From: Marinobacter sp. es.048
Lineage (GTDB): Bacteria; Pseudomonadota; Gammaproteobacteria; Pseudomonadales; Oleiphilaceae
Reading direction: 5' to 3'
Assembly (NCBI RefSeq): GCF_900188435.1
Contig: NZ_FYFA01000002.1
Location: 1,612,001 to 1,676,000 of the forward strand
Length of the DNA: 64,000 nucleotides
Under the pieces are notes generated by a model. The model was not told where the DNA came from. It made no database searches and saw only the letters and a program-made list of their open reading frames with translations. This document shows, in pieces, positions 18,105 through 28,011 of the stretch. Both the position numbers and the translations under genes were made by a program. Every line of letters begins with the position of its first letter. The stretch's first letter is position 1.

Positions 18105-19019
18105 TCAGGATCGTTGTTTATGGGGGCGACCGCTCCTGCGGCGACGACCACCAGAATCACCCGGCAGCCTTAACTGCCCCTCAAATACGCTGGTTGCAGG
18201 TCCTTCCATCATAACAGGGGTCCCTTCACCCTGCCATTCGACGACCAGCTTGCCACCCCGCAGCTCGACTTCCACACGGGAATCCAGCAGGCCTCGCAAG
18301 CAGCCCGCAACAACCGCGGCACAGGCGCCACTGCCGCAGGCCAGGGTCTCGCCGGAGCCTCGCTCAAACACTCGAAGGCGAATATGGGTACGATCCAGAA
18401 TCTGTAAAAATCCGATATTGGCCCGGGCCGGGAACCGGGGGTGCCGCTCCAGCTTGGGCCCCAGGATTTCCACTGGCGCCTGGTCCACATTCTCAACCAG
18501 CAAAACACCGTGAGGATTGCCCATGGACAGGGCACTCAGCTCCACTGTCTGGCCGTCGACATCCACGGTATAGACATCCTTGCGGCGGTCGGCGGCAAAA
18601 GGAATAGCCGGCGGATTGAACTCGGGCACGCCCATGTTGACCATGACCATGCCTTCGCGACCGATGCGAAGCTCGATCACGCCCTTGGCGGTCTGAACCC
18701 GGATTACTTTTTTGTTGGTCAGGCGCTGGTCACGGACAAACCGGGCAAAGCAGCGGGCACCATTGCCGCACTGCTCCACCTCGGAACCGTCCGCGTTGAA
18801 AATGCGGTAGCGGAAATCGACATCCGGCAGCCCGGGCGGCTCCACCACCAAAAGCTGATCGAAGCCGATTCCGAAATTCCGGTTGGCCAGATCCCGGATC
18901 ATCTCCGGACGCAGGCGAAACGGCTGGCTGATGGCATCCACCACCATGAAATCGTTACCCAGCCCGTGCATCTTGGTAAATCGAAGCATCGGGCCCTGAC
19001 TCCGGCGTTGCTGTGTCAT
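18105..19019 (-). CDS. dapF: Diaminopimelate epimerase
   Basis: Converts LL- to meso-diaminopimelate for lysine and peptidoglycan synthesis. The typical N-terminus is '[18 protein letters not shown]'. Both catalytic cysteines are present: '[13 protein letters not shown]' and '[12 protein letters not shown]'. Three ATG starts are possible: 19037 overlaps the lysA stop, 19019 has GGAGG seven bases upstream and is chosen, and 18989 gives the canonical family N-terminus. A basic tail after the last beta strand ('[15 protein letters not shown]') is unusual. It is translationally close to lysA and is followed by the DUF484 gene. Confidence 0.95.
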   Translation of the reverse strand: MTQQRRSQGPMLRFTKMHGLGNDFMVVDAISQPFRLRPEMIRDLANRNFGIGFDQLLVVEPPGLPDVDFRYRIFNADGSEVEQCGNGARCFARFVRDQRLTNKKVIRVQTAKGVIELRIGREGMVMVNMGVPEFNPPAIPFAADRRKDVYTVDVDGQTVELSALSMGNPHGVLLVENVDQAPVEILGPKLERHPRFPARANIGFLQILDRTHIRLRVFERGSGETLACGSGACAAVVAGCLRGLLDSRVEVELRGGKLVVEWQGEGTPVMMEGPATSVFEGQLRLPGDSGGRRRRSGRPHKQRS

Positions 19020-19033
19020 CTCCTCGCCTCCGC

Positions 19034-20284
19034 TCATTCCGGAAGGCAGCTCTCGGGTGCGAGCTGGTCTTCGAGAGTTTCACGGCGACGAACCACGTGC
19101 ACCTGGTCACCATCGACCATCAGTTCCGGCGGCCGGTTCCGCGTGTTGTAATTGGAACTCATGACAAAGCCGTAGGCACCGGCAGATCGAACCGCCAGCA
19201 AATCGCCCGCCTGAAGGCGCAGATGACGTTCCTTGCCCAGGAAGTCGCCGGTTTCGCACACCGGACCGACCAGATCCCAGGCTTTTTCCTCGCCTTCCTG
19301 GTGCGGCGTAACCGGAATGATTGCCTGCCAGGCGCTATACAGGGCCGGTCGGATCAGATCGTTCATGGCCGCATCAATGATGGCAAAGTTCCGGTGTTCG
19401 GTGCACTTCAGGAACTCGACTCTGGTGACCAGGATGCCAGCATTGGCAGCAATGGATCGGCCGGGCTCCAGAATCAGCTCCAGCTTGCGGTCACCCAGGC
19501 GTTCGGCCAGCGCCTTCACGTAATCCGACGGCTGTGGTGGCTGCTCCTGGTTGTAGGTGACACCCAGGCCGCCGCCCATATCCAGGTGATGGATGTGGAT
19601 GCCCTGGTCCGCCAGGGTGTCGATAAGCGCCAGCACCCGATCCAGGGCGTCGAGGAACGGGGACACACTGGTCAGCTGGGAGCCAATATGGCAATCCACA
19701 CCTTTCACCTCAAGGTTCGGCAGGCCGGCAGCGCGAGCATAAACACCCGGTGCTTCGGCAATATCGATCCCGAACTTGTTCTCTTTCAGCCCCGTCGAAA
19801 TGTAGGGATGGGTGCCGGCGTCAACATCCGGGTTCACCCGCAGAGAGATGGGCGCCTTTACGCCGAGTTCTCCCGCCACCGCATTGAGCCGGTCCAGCTC
19901 GGTATCAGATTCCACATTGAAGCAGCGCACGCCCACCTCAAGCGCCCGGTTCATTTCCCACTCCTGCTTGCCGACGCCGGAGAACACCACACGGGACGGG
20001 TCGCCGCCGGCCCGCAACACTCGCTCAAGTTCACCAGCCGAAACAATGTCGAAACCGGCACCGAGCCGCGCCAGAACGTTCAGCACCGCCAGATTGCTGT
20101 TGGCTTTGACGGCGTAGCACACCAGATGCGGGTGATCCCGCAGGGCGTCGTCATAGGCCCGGTAATGCCGCTCAAGCGTGGCGCGCGAATACACGTAGGC
20201 CGGCGTACCAAATCGATCGGCGATGGCAGAGACAGGGATATCCTCGGCGTACAGCTCGCCGTCGCGGTAGTTGAAATGATCCAT
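19034..20284 (-). CDS. lysA: Diaminopimelate decarboxylase
   Basis: A PLP enzyme of 416 residues catalysing the last step of lysine synthesis, meso-diaminopimelate to L-lysine and CO2. The PLP lysine is Lys60 in '[15 protein letters not shown]'. Other fold-type III signatures are 'HIGSQLT', '[11 protein letters not shown]', '[14 protein letters not shown]' and '[14 protein letters not shown]' (active-site Cys). Family length is normal. It lies 41 bp downstream of lptM and overlaps the first possible dapF start. Confidence 0.97.
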   Translation of the reverse strand: MDHFNYRDGELYAEDIPVSAIADRFGTPAYVYSRATLERHYRAYDDALRDHPHLVCYAVKANSNLAVLNVLARLGAGFDIVSAGELERVLRAGGDPSRVVFSGVGKQEWEMNRALEVGVRCFNVESDTELDRLNAVAGELGVKAPISLRVNPDVDAGTHPYISTGLKENKFGIDIAEAPGVYARAAGLPNLEVKGVDCHIGSQLTSVSPFLDALDRVLALIDTLADQGIHIHHLDMGGGLGVTYNQEQPPQPSDYVKALAERLGDRKLELILEPGRSIAANAGILVTRVEFLKCTEHRNFAIIDAAMNDLIRPALYSAWQAIIPVTPHQEGEEKAWDLVGPVCETGDFLGKERHLRLQAGDLLAVRSAGAYGFVMSSNYNTRNRPPELMVDGDQVHVVRRRETLEDQLAPESCLPE

Positions 20285-20325
20285 GAGTTTCCTGATTCGT
20301 TTAACGGGGCCGGGAGGCCAGAGCG

Positions 20326-20487
20326 CTAGTCGCGGGTTTCTTTGCGGTCGGGCTGTTCCTGAGCCGATTCCGCCCCGGACGTCGTCGACGCGGCCTGACT
20401 GTCACGGTACAGCGGACCTTTCTGGCCACAACCGCTCACAAACAGAGCCAGCATCAGCGCCATTATCGGCAGAGTCCACGCTCGCAT
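20326..20487 (-). CDS. lptM: LPS translocon maturation lipoprotein LptM (YifL)
   Basis: A 53-residue lipoprotein. The signal peptide 'MRAWTLPIMALMLALF' leads into the lipobox VSGC (Cys20), followed by the family signature 'CGQKGPLYRD' and a short disordered tail. This is the YifL/LptM pattern; in E. coli LptM helps disulfide maturation of LptD at the outer membrane. The gene lies directly before lysA, its usual place. It is short enough to be missed by many gene callers. Confidence 0.9.
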   Translation of the reverse strand: MRAWTLPIMALMLALFVSGCGQKGPLYRDSQAASTTSGAESAQEQPDRKETRD

Positions 20488-20553
20488 ATAGGCTACCTAC
20501 CCCTGAGTTCACTATGAGCGCAGTATACCTGACACCCGCCCCGGGCCGCGAGG

Positions 20554-23412
20554 TCAGCGCGTCTTTGCAAGGTGCCGATTCAGGGAATTCTCCAGCACAG
20601 ACCGGTAATAGAGGTACTGGCTGGTCTGGATATCCTGCTGATACACCCGGGGATCGAGGTCGTGGGGCAGATGAACATCGGTCAGGTACACCGGGTAAAC
20701 CTCGTCACTCTGGCGCAGGGACCGAATGTAGTGGGCCACCGCCGGAATCAGCTGATCGCCATACTCCTGGACGCTGAACTCCTGGTCACCGCAGAAGATA
20801 TCGAAGCGCAGACGACTGTCGCCCTCGTGAATGCCCACGGCCTGAACCTCAAACCCGGGCAGGGGCACACCCGAATCCGATTCGGGCCGGTATTCCGCAC
20901 GCCAGGCGCCGTCGCGCCGAACAACCTCGTAACACTGAACGCCCGCCACAACGCCGGCCGAATCGGTATGGCGCAGCAACCGCCGTTCGATCAGGTTATC
21001 CAGGAAGCGCAGCACCGGCACCAGCAAATGTCGGCGACTGGTCACCGCCTGCTCCCAGCTGAACACCGAGCCCAGTTCGTCAACCACCCAGAGCCGGGCC
21101 CGGTCGCCGAGAATATGGTAGAACACCTGGATGTTATCCGGTTCGCTGGCGAGGCAAACCGCCCGCAAGGCCGGCTCATCCTGCAGCGCGTAACGATCGA
21201 ACACCACTGGCAGATAACGTTCCTGGGGCAATGCCAGGTGTTCCATCAGCGCCGCGAAACTCTCCAGGGCAACAAATCCCGGCTCAAAGCCATTGAACTG
21301 AAGCAGGAAGTAGCGTCGATCCATCTCAATCACATAGCGCAGCGGATGCGGTCCGCTACCACCGGCAAAAAAGGGCCGAAGCACATCGGCAAACAGTTCC
21401 TGAACCCGTCGGGCAATAGCAGAGCCGTGCCCCCGATTGTGGCAGTGCACATGAATCTCGGGCAGTTCGGCAGGGTTTGCTGCAACCGAGGCGAGGACAT
21501 TCTTGAGGCATTGGATAAGGGTATCGCCGGCGGCGTAGTGCTGCAGGCTCACCTCGTGCCAGCTATTGAAGGTAATCTGGTCAATACTGATAACCAGATT
21601 CTCCCGACCGCCGCTGAATCCCAGCGAATCGTGACGCGAACTGAGCTTGTGAAGCCCCTTTTCCGTGAGGTGCGCCTGGGGATCGACGCCCACGTTTACC
21701 AGTAGCAGATTCCTCAACGGCCGGACACCCCGCGACAATGCTTCCCGTTCCGCCGGCGCAATCGGAAATGGCAGGAACGCGGACAGGGCATCCAGCATTT
21801 CACGCAACTCGCTGACGGAAGCAATACTGGTGCCGGACCGCACATTCAGTCGCGTCGAACGGGTCAGCAGGCCATTGCAATAGCACCAGACCATCAGTTC
21901 CGCCAGATTGCCGGAGCGACGGATAACCGGTTGCCAGAAAGCGTCCGCCGGGTCTTCGAGGTCCCGGTACAGCAGCCAGCCGTCGGCGTCGCCGCCCTGC
22001 TCCGACTGATGATGAAATGCCAGGTTTTCCTCCGCCAGCGACGGGGCAAGCCCGGGATTGATCTGCTCGATCTTGCCGGCCTTGCGTTGAAACGCCGCAT
22101 AAAGCTTGCGGCCCAGCAGGTTGATATCGTTGGCGCTGATGGCGGCGCGTTGGCCATGCTCCCTGGCCATTTTCGACAGCAGGCGGTAACCGTGGGTCAA
22201 TTCGTTGACGATGCTGCGACGCAGGGTGGTGACATCCTCTGCCCGCCAGCGTTGACGATCATCCAGCTCCGCCAGCGTGTTTTCGTTCCAACCCCAACGT
22301 GTAACCAGCTGGCGCAGCAGGCGGGCACGCCACTGTTCTCCGGAGGCCTCGGACCGGGTCAATGGCAAACCGGCTTTCAGATACAGACTCCGGCGGATCA
22401 GATCCAGCCTCGACGCCACTTCCGGCCCGGCCAGCCAACCCTCCAGACGATGGTAGAGCATGACGTAAGGGTCGAGGCTGTCGGCATCGGTTTCGCCCCG
22501 GAAAACGGCCCGCTTGAACTGGCTGGACAATAAAGCCTCACCGGTGGTCCGCGCATAGCATTCAATCAGAAGCAGTTTCAGAATGGACTTCCAGGGCGCA
22601 TCAATCCCCTTGTACAACTGCCAGACCCCGGCACCGAGGAATTCTTCCTCAGGAATCACCGGCACCGGGCCAAAGTCGATATAGTCCTCGGCGCGCACAA
22701 ACCTGTAATCCACCAGCTTGCGCATGCAGTCATCGTAGCTTTCCTCCCGCTCCGCAGGAATCAGCCACCACATGGGCCAGGCTCCGGCCAGATGGATGCT
22801 GGTCCGGTAGAACTCGTCCAGCAGCAGGAAATGCTGGGCACTGCCACAGTTCTCGCCGGTCACCTCCACCCGCTGCCGGCCGGCCCGCCAGTCCGAGGCA
22901 CAGAAGACGAACACATGAAGTTCGACACCGAAAGATTCCGCCCAGCGGGCCAGCTTCACGGCTTTGCGCTCAAGACAGCGGATGCCCCGCTCGGGCAGGT
23001 CACTGCGGTGACAGAGCCAGACGTCGAGGTCACTGGCCACGGAATGACCAAGGGTTCCCGGGCTGCCCATCAGGAACATGGCGTCCAGATCCGGTTTGCG
23101 CTTGCCTTCATCCTTCAGCGAAAAGGTCCGGGCCAGCCGACGAGCCGCATTGATGGTGGCCGGTGACGGCTGGTAATTGCTCAGGCCATAGGGGCAATCG
23201 CTGTCCAGGTAACCGGGCAGGGCCGGATGGTTGAGATGAAAAACCAGGGGCAGAATCTCCAGCACCATTTGCTGGCGATAGGACAGGGCCGAGTGGGCAC
23301 GATTCCAGCGCTGCTGATTGACCAGCAGAAACCGGTCCCTCAGGCGACGGAGGGTTTTGCGATCTATTCCCTCCTCAAAGTCGAGGGAAATCGGGGCAAC
23401 GTGGGCGGTCAA
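20554..23412 (-). CDS. cyaA: Class I adenylate cyclase
   Basis: A 952-residue cytosolic enzyme making cAMP for CRP-type regulation. The catalytic N-terminal half carries the nucleotidyltransferase signature 'MGSPGTLGHSVASDLDVWLC' with the metal-binding Asp pair, then 'DFGPVPVIPEEEFLGAGVWQ' and 'APWKSILKLLLIECYA', both typical of enterobacterial-type CyaA. The C-terminal half is the regulatory region. The length is slightly longer than the E. coli protein. It is divergent from the decayed PAS/EAL gene; the 108-bp gap must hold its promoter. No clear CRP site was found there. Confidence 0.95.
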   Translation of the reverse strand: MTAHVAPISLDFEEGIDRKTLRRLRDRFLLVNQQRWNRAHSALSYRQQMVLEILPLVFHLNHPALPGYLDSDCPYGLSNYQPSPATINAARRLARTFSLKDEGKRKPDLDAMFLMGSPGTLGHSVASDLDVWLCHRSDLPERGIRCLERKAVKLARWAESFGVELHVFVFCASDWRAGRQRVEVTGENCGSAQHFLLLDEFYRTSIHLAGAWPMWWLIPAEREESYDDCMRKLVDYRFVRAEDYIDFGPVPVIPEEEFLGAGVWQLYKGIDAPWKSILKLLLIECYARTTGEALLSSQFKRAVFRGETDADSLDPYVMLYHRLEGWLAGPEVASRLDLIRRSLYLKAGLPLTRSEASGEQWRARLLRQLVTRWGWNENTLAELDDRQRWRAEDVTTLRRSIVNELTHGYRLLSKMAREHGQRAAISANDINLLGRKLYAAFQRKAGKIEQINPGLAPSLAEENLAFHHQSEQGGDADGWLLYRDLEDPADAFWQPVIRRSGNLAELMVWCYCNGLLTRSTRLNVRSGTSIASVSELREMLDALSAFLPFPIAPAEREALSRGVRPLRNLLLVNVGVDPQAHLTEKGLHKLSSRHDSLGFSGGRENLVISIDQITFNSWHEVSLQHYAAGDTLIQCLKNVLASVAANPAELPEIHVHCHNRGHGSAIARRVQELFADVLRPFFAGGSGPHPLRYVIEMDRRYFLLQFNGFEPGFVALESFAALMEHLALPQERYLPVVFDRYALQDEPALRAVCLASEPDNIQVFYHILGDRARLWVVDELGSVFSWEQAVTSRRHLLVPVLRFLDNLIERRLLRHTDSAGVVAGVQCYEVVRRDGAWRAEYRPESDSGVPLPGFEVQAVGIHEGDSRLRFDIFCGDQEFSVQEYGDQLIPAVAHYIRSLRQSDEVYPVYLTDVHLPHDLDPRVYQQDIQTSQYLYYRSVLENSLNRHLAKTR

Positions 23413-23521
23413 GGCAGCTCCGCAGAGAGGTTCTTTTCAGCATCAGTATGAGTATGATGTCGGCATCGTGGCAAAACCTTTAAAAAAATAAAAGCTGCAG
23501 GACACGCGAGGCTCACCCGCT

Positions 23522-24543
23522 GTGAAAGAATTCATCATTCGCCGCTACCGTTCGGACCAGTCCGCGACCTCCGGGCGCCAGACCGTTTTACGCATCGACG
23601 ATGAAGGAAAAGTACTGTTCGCTGACCACCAGGCCGAGGCGGTGCTTGGCTATGAGAGCAGCCGAGAGCAGTGCCGGTTTCGGGATCTGGGAACTGGATA
23701 CCCGCACGAATGAAATGACCTGGACCGAGGGAATGTTCCAGCTTCTCGAGCTGAGACCGGGCGCCGAAATCACTCCCGAACAGGCGCTTTTCTACTGCCA
23801 GACCGGCCAGGCCAGGGTCCGGGCCATGTTCCGCCGCTGCCTCCGAACCGGAGAAGCATTTTCCCTCAATCTCGATATCGTTACCTCGCAGCGATCACCA
23901 GCGCCACCTCCGATCTGGTTGTGGCGGTCGATCTCTCGTTCAACCTGCTCCACTTCAATGACGCCTGGGCCAGACAGTTTGCCGAAACCTTTGGCGGGCG
24001 CCCTGAGGCAGGCGACAACCTGAGCGACCTGCTTAAGGAGTTCCCGAACGAACGCAGGCTGATGGAACGGCTCTGGCAGCGGCACCTGTGACCGCTACCT
24101 CAGGGAGCTGGCCGGCAACCTCGGCGTGCGCGTCCGGCAGCGTGATGCCCTCGCCACCCAGTATCCCGACGACGTGGCCGTGCTGTGCGATGCCCTGCAT
24201 CGGGCAGGCTTCCGCGGCGCCCTGGACGGTGCCGGCGCATCGGTGGAAAGCTATAGTCTGGCGGCGAGATTACCAGTGGATATCATCAAACTGGACCGGA
24301 GAATGGTTCAGCAGCTGGAGGAGGACCCGGTGCAGCAGGTGATGCTGGAAGCACTGCATCGGATTGCCGAGGCCGCCGGCAAAGTGACGGTGGCCACATT
24401 TATCGAAAGCGATGATGCCCTTCGCAAGGTCCGGACTCTGGGCATTCATTACGGACAGGGCTACCGGCTATGCCGACCTGAGCCACTGGACGAACTTACG
24501 CCGGCGGCGGTGGACCTAGCTACGGGGCGAATCGGCGGTTAAC
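23522..24543 (+). pseudogene. Decayed PAS-(GGDEF)-EAL signalling gene
   Basis: Remains of one large c-di-GMP signalling gene, in order but in different frames. 23522-23680 encodes the start of a PAS domain ('VLRIDDEGKVLFADHQAEAV'). From about 23660 a second frame gives another PAS piece ('GFGIWELDTRTNEMTWTEGM'). About 23890-24091 gives a third ('SDLVVAVDLSFNLLHFNDAW'), ending at a TGA. About 24090-24543 gives only the C-terminal half of an EAL domain ('RLPVDIIKLDRRMVQQLEED', 'LGIHYGQGYRLCRPEPLDEL'). The GGDEF domain and the EAL catalytic motif are gone. The DDFG-like position now reads 'LDGAGAS'. Whole domains are missing, so this is real decay rather than a sequencing slip. Confidence 0.8.
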
Positions 24544-24569
24544 CGTTTCGCCCCGCTGAGTGCGCCTGC

Positions 24570-25979
24570 TCAACCCAGCTGGTTGCGGGCCCGACCGACC
24601 GCCGCACGCACCTGATCCGGCGCTGTGCCACCAAGATGATCACGGGCCTGGACCGAACCTTCCAGGGTCAGCACATCGAAAACATCGGCGCCGATATGAT
24701 CGGAGAACTGCTGCAGCTCTTCGAGGGTCATATCAGACAGGTCACGACCTTCAGCCACACCGAACGCCACGGACTTGCCCACGATCTCGTGGGCGTCCCG
24801 GAAAGGCACGCCTTTCTTGACCAGGTAATCCGCCAGATCGGTAGCGGTCGAGAAACCGCGCTTGGCTGCCACTCTCATATTATCGGCCTTGGAGCGAATG
24901 GCCGGAATCATGTCGGCATAGGCCTTCAGACAGCCCTTGATGGTATCGACCGTGTCGAACAGTGGTTCCTTGTCTTCCTGGTTGTCCTTGTTGTAGGCCA
25001 GCGGCTGGCTTTTCATCAGGGTCAGCAGGCTGATCAGGTGGCCATTGACACGACCGGTCTTGCCCCGGACCAGTTCCGGCACGTCGGGGTTCTTTTTCTG
25101 GGGCATGATGGACGAGCCGGTGCAGAACCGGTCCGGCAGATCAATGAAGTCGAACTGGGCGGAGGTCCAGAGCACAAGCTCCTCGCTGAACCGTGACAGA
25201 TGCGTCATCAGCAGCGCCGCAAAGCTGCAGAACTCGATGGCAAAATCCCGGTCGCTGACGGAGTCCAGACTGTTCTCACTGGGCCGGTCGAAGCCCAGCA
25301 GTCGGGCGGTCATTGCCCGATCAATGGGATAGGTAGTGCCGGCCAGCGCAGCCGCGCCCAGGGGCATCACGTTCACCCGCTTGCGGCAATCCTGCAGACG
25401 TTCGGCATCCCGGACCAGCATTTCGTACCAGGCCAGCAAGTGGTGCCCGAAGGTGACCGGCTGGGCGGTTTGGAGATGGGTGAAGCCGGGCATGATGGTA
25501 TCCGCCTCGCGCTCGGCCAGGTCCAGCAGGCCTGCTTGCAGGCGCTTCAGTTCCTCGGCAATGACATCGATTTCGTCCCGCAGGTACAGACGGATATCGG
25601 TAGCCACTTGGTCATTGCGGCTACGGCCGGTGTGCAGTTTCTTGCCGGTGATGCCGATACGGTCGGTCAGACGCGCCTCGATGTTCATGTGCACGTCTTC
25701 AAGGCTGACAGACCACTGGAAATTGCCGGCCTCGATGTCCGCCTTGACCTCTTTCAGGCCTTCGATGATCTGGTCCCGCTCTTCGTTGGTAAGCACGCCA
25801 ACCTCGCTCAGCATGGTGGCATGGGCAATGGAACCGGTGATGTCGTGATGGTACAGGCGCTGGTCAAATCCCACAGATGCGGTAAATTTTTCAACAAAGG
25901 CATCGGTGGGTTCACTGAAGCGCCCGCCCCAGGGTTTTTCAGAGCTTGTGGTCTGGTCAGACTTTTTCTGATCCGTCAT
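24570..25979 (-). CDS. argH: Argininosuccinate lyase
   Basis: Final enzyme of arginine synthesis: argininosuccinate to arginine and fumarate. 469 residues. Visible are '[20 protein letters not shown]', '[20 protein letters not shown]', '[20 protein letters not shown]' and the fumarase/aspartase superfamily signature '[12 protein letters not shown]' with its flexible catalytic loop. It is divergent from the algZ-type kinase, as in Pseudomonas. A G+C-rich inverted repeat (24524-24554, arms GGGGCGAA / TTCGCCCC) lies just past its stop. That repeat could act as an end signal but has no T-run. Confidence 0.97.
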   Translation of the reverse strand: MTDQKKSDQTTSSEKPWGGRFSEPTDAFVEKFTASVGFDQRLYHHDITGSIAHATMLSEVGVLTNEERDQIIEGLKEVKADIEAGNFQWSVSLEDVHMNIEARLTDRIGITGKKLHTGRSRNDQVATDIRLYLRDEIDVIAEELKRLQAGLLDLAEREADTIMPGFTHLQTAQPVTFGHHLLAWYEMLVRDAERLQDCRKRVNVMPLGAAALAGTTYPIDRAMTARLLGFDRPSENSLDSVSDRDFAIEFCSFAALLMTHLSRFSEELVLWTSAQFDFIDLPDRFCTGSSIMPQKKNPDVPELVRGKTGRVNGHLISLLTLMKSQPLAYNKDNQEDKEPLFDTVDTIKGCLKAYADMIPAIRSKADNMRVAAKRGFSTATDLADYLVKKGVPFRDAHEIVGKSVAFGVAEGRDLSDMTLEELQQFSDHIGADVFDVLTLEGSVQARDHLGGTAPDQVRAAVGRARNQLG

Positions 25980-26069
25980 GGTCTATCTTTCCTGCTGACA
26001 GCCCGGCATCATCTGGCGGGAACTGGGTACATTGAACGTGGCGGGAGTATACCATTCTGACCCGGGTAA

Positions 26070-26101
26070 AGGAGACACCCCGTAACGGGGACAAAAGTGT
26101 G
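26070..26101 (+). promoter_or_regulatory. Hairpin between Shine-Dalgarno and GTG start of algZ-type gene
   Basis: AGGAG (26070-26074) stands 24 bases before the GTG start at 26099, too far for normal use. A perfect small hairpin, CCCCGT-A-ACGGGG (26078-26090), lies between them. If folded, it brings the Shine-Dalgarno to about 11 bases from the start. The repeat is visible in the sequence; its role in translation is my inference. Confidence 0.4.
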
Positions 26102-27139
26102 ACAGAGAGCGAGTTCTTCGTTCCGGACCTGTGCCGGGTGAGGGCCGTGTTCCTGTTGCTGGTCACCAGTGAACTGCTGGTTCTGGTGCTTGCCATAGTG
26201 CAGGCGGAGCGGGGCTGGATCGACTGGAATTACTTCGGGCTACTGTCGCTGTTCGTGCAGTGGACCACCCTCACCAGTGCCGCCCTGATCTGCCTTTTGC
26301 GCACCCGGCTTGCACGGATGTCCGTCTCCGATGCGACAACCACCATCGTCGCCATTGTGCTGCTGGATGTGCTCGCCTTCAGCCTGTTTGCAGATAGCGT
26401 TCTGCACCCCCAGGACGGCGTGGCTGTCTGGCAGGGCGTGGCCAAGAAAATGCTGCTGGCATTGCTGATCGTACTGATGGTGCTGCGCTATTTTTACCTG
26501 CAGCACCAGTGGCAACAGCAGCGGGAAGCGGAAATGCAGGCGCATCTGGCATCACTCCAGGCCCGCATTCAGCCGCACTTCCTGTTCAACAGCATGAACA
26601 CCATTGCCAGCCTGATTGCCATCAATCCGGAACGGGCCGAGGAGGCCGTTCTGGATCTTTCGGAACTGTTTCGCGCCAGCCTTCGCACCGGCGACCAGCT
26701 GATCCCGCTGTCCCGGGAACTGGAACTGTGCCAGCGCTACCTGGCCATAGAAGCACTGCGCCTGGGCGATCGTCTGCAGCTGGAATGGCAGATTGAAGAA
26801 GGCCTCCAGCAACAGGCAATCCCGCCACTCACGCTGCAGCCCCTGGTGGAGAATGCCATTTACCACGGCATCCAGCCACGCCCGGAAGGCGGCACGGTAA
26901 GGATCGAGGCCCAGGCCAAAGGCGAGTTCGTCTACCTGCTGGTACAGAACCCGAAGCCGGACCAGAATAACCAGCAACACGACGGCAACCGAATGGCGCT
27001 AGCCAACATTCAGTCACGGCTACGGGCGCTTTTCGGTGAGCCGGCGGTGCTCAAACACAGCCACCAGCACAATGTATACACGGTCACCCTGCGACTGCCG
27101 CGACGGAAGGCCGGCGAGCAGAGAGCCCGGAAACGATAA
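26099..27139 (+). CDS. algZ: LytS/AlgZ-type sensor histidine kinase
   Basis: A 346-residue inner-membrane kinase, partner of the AlgR-type regulator 29 bp downstream. Four hydrophobic segments occupy residues about 15-135 ('VFLLLVTSELLVLVLAIVQ' to 'LLALLIVLMVLRYFYL'). The His_kinase domain begins 'LASLQARIQPHFLFNSMNTI' (phospho-accepting His160), followed by an HATPase with 'LQPLVENAIYHGI'. In Pseudomonas, AlgZ (FimS)/AlgR controls alginate and type IV pili. The same argH-algZ-algR-hemC order here supports orthology. The start is GTG, consistent with the N-terminal similarity 'FFVPDLCR'. Confidence 0.9.
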   Translation: MTESEFFVPDLCRVRAVFLLLVTSELLVLVLAIVQAERGWIDWNYFGLLSLFVQWTTLTSAALICLLRTRLARMSVSDATTTIVAIVLLDVLAFSLFADSVLHPQDGVAVWQGVAKKMLLALLIVLMVLRYFYLQHQWQQQREAEMQAHLASLQARIQPHFLFNSMNTIASLIAINPERAEEAVLDLSELFRASLRTGDQLIPLSRELELCQRYLAIEALRLGDRLQLEWQIEEGLQQQAIPPLTLQPLVENAIYHGIQPRPEGGTVRIEAQAKGEFVYLLVQNPKPDQNNQQHDGNRMALANIQSRLRALFGEPAVLKHSHQHNVYTVTLRLPRRKAGEQRARKR

Positions 27140-27168
27140 ATCCCTGACCAACGGAACCGAGACAAGAC

Positions 27169-27918
27169 ATGACTGATACCCGCAGTGTCCTGATCGCCGA
27201 TGACGAACCCCTGGCGCGGGAACGCATCCGCCGGTTGGTGGAGGCGCTTCCGGGGTATCTGGTTTGTGGCGAGGCTGCAGACGGAGACAGCTCTTTGCAA
27301 CAGGTGGCGGAACTCGAGCCAGACATCCTGCTACTGGATATCCGCATGCCGGGCATGGACGGCATGGAGGCTGCCAGCCGACTGAGCCAGCTGGCCAATC
27401 CGCCCGCCCTGATTTTCTGTACCGCCTACGACCATTACGCCATCCAGGCATTCGACGTGCAGGCCATCGCCTACTTGCTCAAGCCGGTACGCAAGGAGGC
27501 ACTGGCTGACGCCCTGGCACGGGCGGGCAGGGTAAACCGGGTACAGTTGCAGACTCTGAACGGACAGACCGGCCAGAGCCAGGAGCAACTGGCCGTGCGC
27601 ACCCATCGCGGCACCGAGCTCATCGATCTGTCGGAAATCCTCTACTGCGAGGCGGATCAGAAATACGTCACCATCCATCACGCTCGGGGCGAAACCGTGT
27701 GTGACTATACCCTGAAGGAACTGGAGAACAGCTACCCGACCATCCTGCTCAGGATCCATCGGAACACCCTGGCGGGTGTGCGTTTTATCCAGGGACTGAA
27801 ACGGACGCCGGATGGCCACAATCTGGTCGTTCTGAAGGACGGTCGGGGCGAGCTTCCGGTTAGCCGCCGCCATGCCAGCAACGTTCGCCAGTGGCTTCAC
27901 GAGCACCAGCCAGGCTGA
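27169..27918 (+). CDS. algR: LytTR-type response regulator AlgR
   Basis: A 249-residue regulator: receiver domain (residues 1-120; acidic 'IADDEPLARERIRRLVEAL', phospho-accepting Asp57 in 'LLLDIRMPGMDGMEA', Lys in 'AYLLKPVRKEAL') and a C-terminal LytTR DNA-binding domain ('ILYCEADQKYVTIHHARGE', 'LRIHRNTLAGVRFIQGLKR'). It follows the kinase gene by 29 bp in one operon and is followed by a possible terminator before hemC. Targets in this organism are not visible in the window. Confidence 0.92.
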   Translation: MTDTRSVLIADDEPLARERIRRLVEALPGYLVCGEAADGDSSLQQVAELEPDILLLDIRMPGMDGMEAASRLSQLANPPALIFCTAYDHYAIQAFDVQAIAYLLKPVRKEALADALARAGRVNRVQLQTLNGQTGQSQEQLAVRTHRGTELIDLSEILYCEADQKYVTIHHARGETVCDYTLKELENSYPTILLRIHRNTLAGVRFIQGLKRTPDGHNLVVLKDGRGELPVSRRHASNVRQWLHEHQPG

Positions 27919-27959
27919 GTCCGTAGCGCTCCCAAACTTGGTAGCCGCGGGACTTTTTT

Positions 27960-27992
27960 GCCGCCACAAGGTAACCTTGGCGGACATTTTTT
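27960..27992 (+). terminator. Probable terminator between algR and hemC
   Basis: An inverted repeat with one bulged base (CCGCCA-c-AAGGT / ACCTTGGCGG) ends at 27982, and after three bases comes a run of seven T (27986-27992). Stem and T-run are visible, but the spacer makes it imperfect. It would separate algZR from the heme operon, whose first ATG lies 20 bases further on. A role as hemC leader structure is the alternative. Confidence 0.5.
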
Positions 27993-28011
27993 TGAACCGA
28001 CAGTGAGTGTC

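Noticed and set aside
19013..20329. Open frame of 438 codons on the plus strand opposite lysA
   Set aside because: Shadow of lysA, which has complete PLP-enzyme motifs.
23413..23521. CRP site in front of cyaA
   Set aside because: No TGTGA-N6-TCACA-like pattern was found in the region.
24524..24554. Inverted repeat GGGGCGAA / TTCGCCCC as argH terminator
   Set aside because: The hairpin is real but has no T-run on either strand, so it is only mentioned under argH.
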